NCBI GenBank assembly: GCA_018262835.1
Contig: JADFDP010000005.1
Location: 1 to 64,000 of the forward strand
Source of the DNA: Candidatus Aminicenantota bacterium
Lineage (GTDB): Bacteria; Acidobacteriota; Aminicenantia; UBA2199
Direction of reading: 5' to 3'
DNA length: 64,000 nt
Below the pieces are notes generated by a model. It made no database searches. It was not told the DNA's origin and worked only from the letters and a program-made list of their open reading frames with translations. The stretch's first letter is position 1. Each line of letters starts with the position of its first letter. A program made the position numbers and the translations under genes. Below, piece by piece: positions 33,017-41,475 of the stretch.

Positions 33017-33739
33017 TTAAAGGGTGTAAAATTTAACTTCATTTGTTTGGCAGAAGCCGACTTGCGAATCAGGCGCCAGCGGCCGATTGAAGGCAAAATC
33101 AGCGAAAAAATTCTGGATTTCCCACCTGATCTGAGCATTTTTCTGCATTAGGCTTGTGCTCAGGCTGTGCTTCAACTCGGTTTGGCAGTGCGAATAAAAG
33201 AAGCTCGTACCCACACCTCTCAGGAACAGGCATGATTTCTCGGTGCTGACGGCAAAAGACCAGCGCATTTCAAATTTCCCTTCCAGGGGGATGGCCACAC
33301 TTTGACCTTGCTCAGGAAAGATAGGCTTCAGCCAGTTTCTCACACTGCTGGTTCCCGTGTAATCCGCGGTACTGGCAAGGGGGATGGCTGTTCCCGGTTT
33401 TCGCCAGACAAGGAGTCTGACGACCGTGTTCAAGGCCGTAGCATGGGTGCCGCCGCCGCTATAAAAGCCTGGGCTCTTTTCAACGAGGACCGCTCTTCCG
33501 AGCATCACCCTGGCGCCGGATAGGGGCGCGCCGTTTTCCTTGAGAGAGATTTCTCCGGCAACATGGCCGGTGCTGGCCATGACCAGGCCCTTGATTTGCA
33601 GTGGCTTCTGCTTTCCCCCCCATGGCGATTGAAATCCGATATCTGCATCTTGCCCAGATACAGCCGTTGGCCAGATCAAAAGGGAACAAAGTGAAATACA
33701 CCCAAGTAAGACCTTTGATTTCCAAAAATGACGGCTCAT
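33017..33739 (-). CDS. Exported protein with a carboxypeptidase-regulatory-like segment
   Basis: A 240-residue protein with a signal peptide (LLGCISLCSLLIWPTAVSGQ) and a central GHVAGEISLKENGAPLSGAR stretch like a short beta-sandwich (carboxypeptidase regulatory or Ig-like) fold. The rest is not recognised. GGAGGTGAG stands 2-3 bases before the ATG region, a credible ribosome site. The last third (CLFLRGVGTSFFYSHC...) looks less ordered; its 3' end could have been altered. Convergent with the MDR gene. Confidence 0.6.
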   Translation of the reverse strand: MSRHFWKSKVLLGCISLCSLLIWPTAVSGQDADIGFQSPWGGKQKPLQIKGLVMASTGHVAGEISLKENGAPLSGARVMLGRAVLVEKSPGFYSGGGTHATALNTVVRLLVWRKPGTAIPLASTADYTGTSSVRNWLKPIFPEQGQSVAIPLEGKFEMRWSFAVSTEKSCLFLRGVGTSFFYSHCQTELKHSLSTSLMQKNAQIRWEIQNFFADFAFNRPLAPDSQVGFCQTNEVKFYTL

Positions 33740-34244
33740 TTCTCACCTCCATGCAGCCAAAAGAAATGTTTTTTTATTTTATTCCCCTTTCACTTTGCTT
33801 TTTTACATTTTATAAATACCAGTTCGGCCCCAAATATCTCAACCTAAAAAACAAAACATTTTTTCTTTCAAAAGCCGCGAATTTCCAGCTTTTACATGCA
33901 GCAAACAATGACGGGGGTATGCTGCCAGGTTCTTCATCGCCTATTGAGGAAAGTGGCAATGAAAGACCGCGCTCCATGCACTTCTCACAATTTGAAAATG
34001 CATACATTAAAGGCGCCGCTCGTCCGTCATGTAATTTCACGTGGTGAGTTCAATTTAGGCTTGACCCCGGCAGGTCAATAAATTACCGGTAAGTGTTTCA
34101 AGACCATAGGGGAACACGCGGAATTCAAGGGCTATTGGGTGGGCTATTGGGGACGGATTGTGATTGTGTGACTTTAGGGAGCTTGGGGACGATGCTTATG
34201 CGGGTGACTTGAAATTCCCGGGAGTGGAATGCCATAATCGGCAA
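33740..34244. other. Non-coding gap with AT-rich stretch and two type A repeats
   Basis: AT-rich from 33770 to 33890. Type A copies are CTATTGGGGACGGATTG with a TGTGTGACTTT tail (34142-34175) and GCTTGGGGACGATGCTTATG (34181-34200). They are the last copies in the window. A plus-strand open frame across 33601-34047 shows no ribosome site or protein-like features and is not called. Confidence 0.6.
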
Positions 34245-34664
34245 ATGAAAGCCAAAGTCAATATGAAGCGCGAGATGGTCGCCCCCTGCGGCATGAACTG
34301 CAACCTCTGCAGCTGGGTCCTCGACCCGACAAAGCCGGGCTGCGCCGGCTGCCGGCCCCGCGGCCGGGGCTGCGTCCATAAAAAAGGCCTGTGCAAAAAG
34401 CTCGCCAAGCAGGAGATCGGTTTCTGCTACCAGTGCGAACAGTTCCCTTGCGAAAGCCTGCTGCTGGTCGAGAAGCGCTATGTCCACGCGCACAACTACA
34501 GCTTCGTGGAGAACCTCAACTTTATTCGCGAAAGGGGCATGCCGGCGTTCCTGCGGCGCGAAATCAAGCGCTACACCTGCCCGTCGTGCGGGAAATTGCT
34601 CACCGTGCACAGCGACAAGTGCCCCCATTGCCGGCAGCGGTTCAACCGCAAGGACCGGCGCTGA
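34245..34664 (+). CDS. DUF3795-family cysteine-rich protein
   Basis: A 139-residue cytoplasmic protein. The DUF3795 signature is clear: APCGMNCNLCSWVL, GCAGCRPRGRGCVHKKG, LCKKLAKQEIGFCYQCEQFPC, ending with a zinc-ribbon TCPSCGKLLT...DKCPHCRQRF. It probably binds zinc or an iron-sulfur centre through its many CxxC pairs. ATG codons at 34245 and 34263 are both possible; neither has a strong ribosome site. Single gene. Confidence 0.75.
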   Translation: MKAKVNMKREMVAPCGMNCNLCSWVLDPTKPGCAGCRPRGRGCVHKKGLCKKLAKQEIGFCYQCEQFPCESLLLVEKRYVHAHNYSFVENLNFIRERGMPAFLRREIKRYTCPSCGKLLTVHSDKCPHCRQRFNRKDRR

Positions 34665-34684
34665 AGAGACATCGGGGCTGATCT

Positions 34685-34712
34685 TTTATTGTTGCCGCCA
34701 ATCTGCTACGAT
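34685..34712 (+). promoter_or_regulatory. ycaQ promoter, leaderless layout
   Basis: TTTATT (34685-34690), 16 bases, TACGAT (34707-34712), then 9 bases to ATG 34722; no Shine-Dalgarno. Confidence 0.4.
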
Positions 34713-34721
34713 GTTCCGGTC

Positions 34722-35942
34722 ATGAATGAATCCATCTCCCAAAAGACTGCGCGGCGCCTGGCGCTGCACGCCCAGCTCCTTGATGGCCGAACCAGGATCA
34801 TGAACGGCGTCCGCGGGGTTGCGCAGGCGATCGAACATCTGGGGTATGTGCAGATCGACACCATCTCGGTGATCGAGCGGGCGCACCATCATACGTTGTG
34901 GACCAGGGTGCCGGCTTACCAACCGGAGCATCTGCACCAGGCGCATGCCGTCGACCGGACCGTCTTTGAATACTGGGGGCACGCCGCCTCGTACTTGCCG
35001 ATGGGCGACTTCAGGTTTTACATCCCCATGATGCGCAGTTTTTACGATCCCAAAAATTCATGGTTCCGGGGCTGGGGAGAGAAGTATGGCAGTCACCTTG
35101 AGCCCGTACTCAAGAAAATTCGTGAGGAAGGACCCAAAGCGGCGCGCGATTTCGAGAACCCCGGCGGCCGGGGCCAGGGGCCGTGGTGGGACTGGAAGCC
35201 GGCCAAGGCGGCGCTGGAGATGCTGTTCTGGCGCGGCGAGCTGATGATCCGCGAGCGCAACGGCTTCGAGCGCATCTACGACCTGACAGAGCGCGTCCTG
35301 CCTGCGGGGACCGACACGCGTGAGCCCTCCCCCAGTGAGTTGGGGCGGTTCATCGTGCGCCGTGCCCTCGGCGCCCTGGGACTTGCGAGCGAAAAGGAGA
35401 TCAGGGACTACATCCGCATCGGCGACAAAAGCATCGTTGTCGGCGCCCTCAAAGAAATGCTCGCGGCAGCGGAGATCGCGCGCCTCGGCGTCGAGAACCG
35501 CGGCGGCAAATTTTACGCCTTGCCAAGCGCCTTGGAGGAAGCGAGACGCATGCGCGCCGCGGCGTCCCGCGTTTGCCTGCTCAACCCCTTCGACAGCCTG
35601 GTGATCTCGCGCTCGCGTTTGAAGGAGCGCTTTGATTTCGACTACACCCTGGAATGCTACGTTCCGAGAGACAAAAGGCGCCACGGTTATTTCCTGCTGC
35701 CCATATTGTTCGGCGAGAGCATTGTCGGCCGCCTGGATCCCAAGGCCGACCGCAAAAGCAAAACGCTCATCGTGCGCCGGCTTGTCCTCGAGCCCGAAGG
35801 CATGGATGCCGACGCCCTGGTCCCGGAACTCGGCAGGGCTATCAATGAACTGGCGCGCTTCAACGGCTGCGAAAGGATCGCGCTGGAAAACGTCGGACCG
35901 AAAGGATTCCTGGTCCCGCTGAAAAAGGCGTTGTTTAGGTAG
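34722..35942 (+). CDS. ycaQ: YcaQ/AlkX-family DNA glycosylase (interstrand crosslink repair)
   Basis: A 406-residue winged-helix glycosylase of the HTH_42 family. The catalytic QxD motif is kept in VQIDTISVIERAHH (about residues 38-51). Later WGHAASYLP, and the beta-barrel LLNPFDSLVISRSRLKERFDF are diagnostic. In E. coli YcaQ unhooks nitrogen-mustard interstrand crosslinks and removes N-alkylated purines. Length is normal. The promoter position supports ATG 34722. Confidence 0.9.
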   Translation: MNESISQKTARRLALHAQLLDGRTRIMNGVRGVAQAIEHLGYVQIDTISVIERAHHHTLWTRVPAYQPEHLHQAHAVDRTVFEYWGHAASYLPMGDFRFYIPMMRSFYDPKNSWFRGWGEKYGSHLEPVLKKIREEGPKAARDFENPGGRGQGPWWDWKPAKAALEMLFWRGELMIRERNGFERIYDLTERVLPAGTDTREPSPSELGRFIVRRALGALGLASEKEIRDYIRIGDKSIVVGALKEMLAAAEIARLGVENRGGKFYALPSALEEARRMRAAASRVCLLNPFDSLVISRSRLKERFDFDYTLECYVPRDKRRHGYFLLPILFGESIVGRLDPKADRKSKTLIVRRLVLEPEGMDADALVPELGRAINELARFNGCERIALENVGPKGFLVPLKKALFR

Positions 35943-35980
35943 GTGCTGGGTTTTCCAGCCCCTTGCGCATTATCTGACCC

Positions 35981-36005
35981 GTGGGGCGCGATAACCGCGC
36001 CCTAC
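35981..36005. repeat. GTGGGGCGCG hairpin element
   Basis: GTGGGGCGCGATAACCGCGC closed by CCTAC between convergent ycaQ and threonine aldolase genes; related to the pair at 13359-13423. It could also act as a transcript-end hairpin. Confidence 0.45.
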
Positions 36006-37033
36006 AAGCAGCTCGCGCGGATGGTGGCGGCGAAATCGGAGATCTGCTGCTCGCTGGTGTTCCACGAGCACATCCAGCGCACTTCGTTCTTTTCCTCGTC
36101 CCAGGTGTAGAAGAAATATTTTTCCAATAGCTTGTCCAGGGCCCGGCGGGGCAGCGAGGCGAACACGGCATTGGCCTGGACCGGCTGGACTATTTTCAAT
36201 CCCGGAATATCCTTGACCTTTTCTTCCAGCAGCCTGGCCATGAGGTTGGCGTGGGAAGCGTTCTGCAGCCACAGGTCGTCGCTGAGCATCGCGGTCAGCT
36301 GGGCGGCGATGAAGCGCATCTTGCTGGCCAGCTGCATCTTCTGCTTGCGGATGAAAAGGGTGTCCCGGCTCAGCTCGGGATGGAAGCAGACCACGGCTTC
36401 GCCCAGCAGCAGCCCGTTCTTGGTGCCGCCGAAGGAGAGGATGTCGACCCCGGCCGCGCCGCTGATCTCTCCCAGCCCCTTGCTTAAGGAGGCGGCGGCG
36501 TTGCACATCCGCGCCCCGTCCATGTGCAGGTAGAGGCCGTGGCCGTGGCAGAAGGCGGCGATGGCCTTCACCTCTTCGACGCTGTAGACCGTGCCCAGCT
36601 CGCTGGACTGGGTGATGGAGACCAGGGCGGGCTGGGCGCGGTGCTGGTCCAGGCGCCCCTGCAGGTGGCGGGCGATGTGGTCGCAGGTGAGCTTGCCGTC
36701 GGCGGTGTGCACGGCGAGCAGCTTGCAGCCGGTGGCGCCCTCCGGGGCGCCGCACTCGTCGGCGTTGATGTGGGCGTGCTCGCTGCAGATCACGGCGTTG
36801 AACGAGCGCGCCAGGGTGGAGATGCTGATGACGTTGGCGCCGGTGCCGTTGAACACCAAGTAGACGTCGGCGTTCTTGCCGAAGTGCTCGCGGAATTTGG
36901 CGACGGCCGCTTCGGTGTGGGCGTCGAGTCCGTAGGCCACGGCCGGGCCGCTGTTGGCTTCCTTGATCGCATCCAGGATGCGCGGGTGGATCCCGGAGTG
37001 GTTGTCGCTTCCGAACGTCGTGTCAATCGCCAT
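36002..37033 (-). CDS. ltaE: Low-specificity L-threonine aldolase
   Basis: A 343-residue fold-type I PLP enzyme. SDNHSGIHPRIL near the N-terminus, FNGTGANVISI (PLP phosphate), HINADECGAPE, then LHMDGARMCNA with the PLP Asp, and SFGGTKNGLL with the Schiff-base Lys. It should cleave L-threonine and L-allo-threonine to glycine and acetaldehyde. AGGAGG before the ATG. Fourth and last gene of the guaA-dnaE-phosphatase unit, 31 bases after the phosphatase. Confidence 0.9.
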   Translation of the reverse strand: MAIDTTFGSDNHSGIHPRILDAIKEANSGPAVAYGLDAHTEAAVAKFREHFGKNADVYLVFNGTGANVISISTLARSFNAVICSEHAHINADECGAPEGATGCKLLAVHTADGKLTCDHIARHLQGRLDQHRAQPALVSITQSSELGTVYSVEEVKAIAAFCHGHGLYLHMDGARMCNAAASLSKGLGEISGAAGVDILSFGGTKNGLLLGEAVVCFHPELSRDTLFIRKQKMQLASKMRFIAAQLTAMLSDDLWLQNASHANLMARLLEEKVKDIPGLKIVQPVQANAVFASLPRRALDKLLEKYFFYTWDEEKNEVRWMCSWNTSEQQISDFAATIRASCL

Positions 37034-37064
37034 GTCTCCTCCTGGGGGCGGCCGGGGGCCGCGT

Positions 37065-37988
37065 TCACGTTTTCTTGATGATCACCACGGTGACGTCGTC
37101 GTCGGGGCTGGGGTTGAAGGCCAGCAGGTCGGCCTTGACCTGGTCGAAGATGGCCCGCGCCGGCAGGTGCTTGTTGGCCCTGAGCATTTCTTCGAACCGC
37201 TGGGGGAAGTACTTTTTTCCGCCGGCGTCGCGGTGGTCGGACAAGCCGTCGGTATAGAGGACAAGGATATCCCCCCGCCCCATCAGGTTGATCTCGTTGA
37301 CCGTGTACTTCTCCTTGACGCCGAGCAGCGGAACGGATTTCTCGCTGTTGCCGCGCGAGGGCATGGTGCCGATCTGGGGAAAAGAGACCAGCCGGTTTTC
37401 GCTGATGGCCACCAAACGGTCGAACTCGTTGGAGAAGACCATGGGCGGCGGGTGGGCGGCCGACAGGAAGCGGAAGGTGCCGTTTTCCAGGATCTCGCCA
37501 TAGACCATGGTCAGGGTCTTGTGGATGCCTGAGGAGTTGTAGAATCGGGTGTTGATGTTGTCGAACAGGGTGGGGGTGATCTCGCCGAAGAATTTCAGCT
37601 CGTAGGAGACGCCGAGCAGAAAGGCCTGGTGGAACACCGAGGCGATGAAGGCCGAACCGTAGTCGTGCCCCTCGACGTCGATGACGGCGATGCCGGCGCG
37701 CGCCGACGTGGCGCGCAGTTTGCTTTTCAGGTTCTCCGGGGCTTCGCGGATGAGCCGCTCCATCTTGTAGCGTTTCTTGAAATCGACATAGATGATGTGG
37801 TCGCCTCCGGCCTGGCCGTTGCGCGGCAGCGCCTCGCCGTAGACGTCGATCCAGGGGACCTCGGGCAGCTCGCTGGGCGGCGCGTCGAAGTTGTGGACCA
37901 GGGCGCTGAAATTCTTCAGCTCGCTGTTTAAAAACTTGATTCGTTCCCGCGCCGCGGCCAGCAGTTCGCTTTCGCTTTTTTCCTTCAT
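37065..37988 (-). CDS. SpoIIE/PP2C-type serine phosphatase
   Basis: A 307-residue protein: N-terminal helix (1-30), then a PP2C-SpoIIE domain with AGGDHIIYVDF (first metal Asp), IAVIDVEGHDYGSAF (second), SAAHPPPMVFSN, and GRGDILVLYTDGLSDHRD, DDDVTVVIIKK at the end. All metal-binding acidic residues look intact. Such enzymes dephosphorylate anti-anti-sigma factors, but no partner is encoded nearby. It begins 4 bases after dnaE. Confidence 0.85.
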   Translation of the reverse strand: MKEKSESELLAAARERIKFLNSELKNFSALVHNFDAPPSELPEVPWIDVYGEALPRNGQAGGDHIIYVDFKKRYKMERLIREAPENLKSKLRATSARAGIAVIDVEGHDYGSAFIASVFHQAFLLGVSYELKFFGEITPTLFDNINTRFYNSSGIHKTLTMVYGEILENGTFRFLSAAHPPPMVFSNEFDRLVAISENRLVSFPQIGTMPSRGNSEKSVPLLGVKEKYTVNEINLMGRGDILVLYTDGLSDHRDAGGKKYFPQRFEEMLRANKHLPARAIFDQVKADLLAFNPSPDDDVTVVIIKKT

Positions 37989-37992
37989 GGCT

Positions 37993-40900
37993 TTAAAAAA
38001 GGATCTCGATGGAATTCGGGCCGGTCAGCTTTTCGATGTCCTTTTTCATGGAGGCGGTGGCGCGGATGCCCTGGCCCGGTTCGGAATTGATCACCACGCG
38101 CGCGTTGTCGGCGTGGTTGATGACGATGATATAGGGGACCGAGTCGCGGTTTTTTTCCAGCTTTTGCTTCAGCTTTTCATTGAAGCTCTCGTCGATCTGG
38201 TCGTAGTTGATGGTGACGACGATCTTGCGGGCCTTTTTTTTGAGCATGGCTTCGAGCTCATGCAGGTTCTCCAGGTAGAGGGTCTCCTCGCTTTCGGAAT
38301 CGGCGCCGCGGAAATGGCTGCGCCCTTCCAAAAAATAGGGCACGTCGACCTTCAATTCCTTTTCCAGTGCCGACCACCTGTCCTTGAAACACAGGACCTT
38401 GATGCGCCCGGTCAGGTCCTCGAAATAGATTTCGCCGTAGGGGTCGCCCTTTTTCGAGGTGCGGCGGGAAAATTCGGTGACCACTCCTCCCAGCTTGATG
38501 ATCTCCCCCTTGAACTCGTAATTCTGGATGGCCAGGACGGTGGTGTTGGAGACCTTGCTGATCTCGCTGCTGAATTTTTCCAGCGGGTTTTGCGTGACGT
38601 AGATGCCGGCGATCTCCCTTTCGCCCTTGATCATTTCGTTTTCCGGCCACTCCTCGAGCTTCAGGTATTCCCTGGGAATGCACTCTTCGGCGATCTCGTC
38701 GGCGAACAGGGCCTTCTGGTTGCGGCTGCGGTTCCTGCCGATGACGGCCGCCCTTTTGATCACGTCGCCGATGCTTTCGAACAGGACCCGTCTTTTCAGG
38801 CCGAAGCTGTCGCAGGCGCCGGACTTGATCAGGCTTTCCAGGACGTTCTTGTTGACCTTGCTCAGGTCGACGCGGGTGACGAAGTCGTTGAAGCTCTTGA
38901 ATTCCCCGCCCTGGTCGCGCGCCTTGAGGATGATACCCAGGGCGGCGCTGCCCACGTTCTTCAGCCCGATCAGGCCGAAGCGGATGGCGCCGGCCGATTC
39001 GGCGTGGAAGTTTTCCCGGCTCTTGTTGAGGTCGGGCGGCAGGATGTCGAGTCCCATTTTCTTGCTTTCGGAAATGTACTGGATGATCTTCGAGGAGGTG
39101 CTGGTCTTGTCGGCTTCGGAACTGAGATGGGCCGACATGAAATAAACGGGGTAGTGGGCTTTGAGGTAGGCCGTCTGGTAGGCCAGGTAGGCGTACGCCG
39201 TGGAGTGAGACTTGTTGAAGCCGTATTCGGCGAAGGTCTTCATCTGGCCGAAAAGTTCTTCGACCTTTTTTTTGTCATAGCCCTTCTTGGCGGCGCGCTC
39301 GAGGAATTTTTTTTCCTGGGCGGGCATCTTGCTCACTTCCTTCTTGCCCATGATCTTGCGCATTTCGTCGGCTTCGCTCATGGAGAAGCCGGCGATGCGC
39401 ACCGATATCTGCATGACCTGTTCCTGGAAGACGATGATGCCGCATGTGTCCTGCAGAATATCCTCGAGTTCGGGGAAGATGAAGCTGATCTTCTCCCGCC
39501 CCAGCTTGCGGTTGACGTAGACATCGGCCATGCCCGACTGCAGCGGCCCGGGGCGGTACAGGGCGTTGAGCACGATCAGGTCCTCGATGCGGGCCGGCTT
39601 GGATTTTTTCAGGTAGTCGCGCATGCCCGAGCTTTCGAATTGGAATATGCCGTCGGTGTCTCCTTTTTGGAAGACCTTGAAAGTCTTGTTATCCAGCAGG
39701 TTGATGTTTTCCAGATCGATGGCCGTGCCCTCGTTTTCCAGCACCTCGCGCAGGATGTTCTTGATGATGGTCAGGGTTTTCAGGCCGAGAATGTCCATTT
39801 TCAGCAGGCCGATGTCCTCCACCTCGTCCTTTTCGAAATGGGTGGTGATGTCGTCCTTGGTCTTGTACAGCGGCATGTATTCGGTCAGCTTTTTGGGGGC
39901 GATGACCACGCCGGCGGCGTGCATCGAGGTGTGGCGGATGTTGTTTTCCAGCTTCAGGGCGTATTGGATCAGCTTGGCGAACTCGGCGCTGCGCTTGATC
40001 TCGCTCTGCAATTCCGGGCTTTTCTCGAGAACGTCCTTCAACTCCACCTTGGGGCCCTCGGGGATTATTTTGGCCAGGCGGTTGACGTCGGACAGCTTGA
40101 TTTCCATGACCCGGCCGATGTCGCGGATGGCCAGCTTGGCCTTCATGCGCCCGAAGGTGACGATCTGGGCCACGTTGTCCACGCCGTACTTGGCGCGGAT
40201 GTATTCGATGACCTCGTCGCGGCGCTCGGCGTCGAAATCGATGTCGATATCGGGCAGGCTGATGCGTTCGGGGTTGAGGAAGCGCTCGAAGATCAGGTCG
40301 TACTCCAGCGGGTCGATGTTGGTGATGCCCATGACGAACGCCACCAGGCTGCCCACCACCGAGCCGCGGCCCGGGCCGACCGGGATGCCGCTTTCCTTGG
40401 CGAAGCGGATGATGTCCCAGACGATGAGGAAGTAGCCGGGGAAGCCCATTTCCCTGATTTTCTCTATCTCGTACAGCAGGCGTTTCTGGTATTCCTCGTG
40501 GCTGTGCTTCAGGTGCTTGGACTTGGACAGGTACTGGTGCTGGATGCGCTCGAAGCCCTCGAGACAGATCTTTTCGAAAAAATCGTCGACGCTCAGCTTG
40601 CCTGGAGTCTTAAAGGCGGGCAGGAAGTATTTTTTCAGCTTGAATTCAAAATTGCAGCGCGAAGCGATGTCGAAGGTATTCTCCAGGGCGTCCGGCACGG
40701 CGGAGAACAGGGCGGCCATCTCCTCGCTGGATTTGAAATAGAGCTGCTCGGTCTCCTTTTTCATCGGTCGCTCGGCGTCGCTGATGACGTTGGTGGTCTG
40801 CAGGCAGATCAGGATCTCGCGGGCGTCGGCGTCCTCCCGGGTCAGGTAGTGGACATCGTTGCTGGCCGCCAGCGGGATGTCCAGGTCACGGGCCAGGCCG

Positions 40901-41475
40901 ATCAGCTGGGGCAGGACCTGCACCTGCTCGGCCAGGCCGTGATTCTGCAGCTCGATGTAAAAATTATCCTTGAAAACCTCCCGGTACCAGCGGGCCGCCG
41001 CCCTGGCCTTGTCTTCGTGGCCGCGCAGGAGCTGGCAGGGAATCTCGCCCTGGATGCAGGATGACATGACCAGCAGGCCGTCCTTGTATTTTTCCAGCAG
41101 TTCCTTGTCGATGCGCGGCTTGCGGTAAAAGCCCTCCAGGAAGGAGGCGGTGATCAGCTCGCACAGGTTGCGGTAGCCCTGTTCATTCTTGACCAGAACC
41201 AGCAGGTGGAAATAATTGAGCTCGTCCTCGCGGCGGTTGGGCTTGTCGAAGCGGGAAACCGGTGCCAGGTAGAGTTCGGAACCGATGATGGGCTTGATCT
41301 CGTTCTGCTGGGCTTTCTTATAGAAATTGACAGCGCCCAGGATGGAGCCGTGGTCGGTCAGGGCCACGGCGGGCATCTGGAAGGCGCGGGCTTTTTTCAG
41401 CAGGTCGTCGACCTTCAGGGTGGAATCGAGCAGGCTGTATTCCGAATGCAGGTGCAGGTGGATGAAACTCTTCAT
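37993..41475 (-). CDS. dnaE: DNA polymerase III alpha subunit
   Basis: About 1160 residues, DnaE type. The PHP domain keeps all its presumed metal residues: HLHLHSEYS, LTDHGSI, SELYLAP, HLLVLVKN, CIQGEIP and SNDVHY, so a proofreading-type PHP may be active. The polymerase core has GPGRGSVVGSLV and the catalytic PDIDIDFD. A helix-hairpin-helix and OB-fold (GGVVTEFSRRTSKKGDPY) close it. ATG 41475 overlaps the guaA stop as ATGA; another ATG is at 41481. The frame is open further upstream antisense to nothing, but that part is inside guaA in another frame. Confidence 0.95.
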   Translation of the reverse strand: MKSFIHLHLHSEYSLLDSTLKVDDLLKKARAFQMPAVALTDHGSILGAVNFYKKAQQNEIKPIIGSELYLAPVSRFDKPNRREDELNYFHLLVLVKNEQGYRNLCELITASFLEGFYRKPRIDKELLEKYKDGLLVMSSCIQGEIPCQLLRGHEDKARAAARWYREVFKDNFYIELQNHGLAEQVQVLPQLIGLARDLDIPLAASNDVHYLTREDADAREILICLQTTNVISDAERPMKKETEQLYFKSSEEMAALFSAVPDALENTFDIASRCNFEFKLKKYFLPAFKTPGKLSVDDFFEKICLEGFERIQHQYLSKSKHLKHSHEEYQKRLLYEIEKIREMGFPGYFLIVWDIIRFAKESGIPVGPGRGSVVGSLVAFVMGITNIDPLEYDLIFERFLNPERISLPDIDIDFDAERRDEVIEYIRAKYGVDNVAQIVTFGRMKAKLAIRDIGRVMEIKLSDVNRLAKIIPEGPKVELKDVLEKSPELQSEIKRSAEFAKLIQYALKLENNIRHTSMHAAGVVIAPKKLTEYMPLYKTKDDITTHFEKDEVEDIGLLKMDILGLKTLTIIKNILREVLENEGTAIDLENINLLDNKTFKVFQKGDTDGIFQFESSGMRDYLKKSKPARIEDLIVLNALYRPGPLQSGMADVYVNRKLGREKISFIFPELEDILQDTCGIIVFQEQVMQISVRIAGFSMSEADEMRKIMGKKEVSKMPAQEKKFLERAAKKGYDKKKVEELFGQMKTFAEYGFNKSHSTAYAYLAYQTAYLKAHYPVYFMSAHLSSEADKTSTSSKIIQYISESKKMGLDILPPDLNKSRENFHAESAGAIRFGLIGLKNVGSAALGIILKARDQGGEFKSFNDFVTRVDLSKVNKNVLESLIKSGACDSFGLKRRVLFESIGDVIKRAAVIGRNRSRNQKALFADEIAEECIPREYLKLEEWPENEMIKGEREIAGIYVTQNPLEKFSSEISKVSNTTVLAIQNYEFKGEIIKLGGVVTEFSRRTSKKGDPYGEIYFEDLTGRIKVLCFKDRWSALEKELKVDVPYFLEGRSHFRGADSESEETLYLENLHELEAMLKKKARKIVVTINYDQIDESFNEKLKQKLEKNRDSVPYIIVINHADNARVVINSEPGQGIRATASMKKDIEKLTGPNSIEILF

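Noticed and set aside
33601-34047. A 148-residue plus-strand frame in the gap after the exported-protein gene
   Set aside because: No ribosome site, overlaps the minus-strand gene, and its composition (Phe/Lys/Asn-rich in the AT-rich part) does not look like a protein of this genome.
37891-41064. A 1057-residue open frame on the plus strand
   Set aside because: It lies fully antisense to dnaE, whose motifs are complete. The frame is open only because of strong GC-biased codon use in dnaE; it has no ribosome site or family features.
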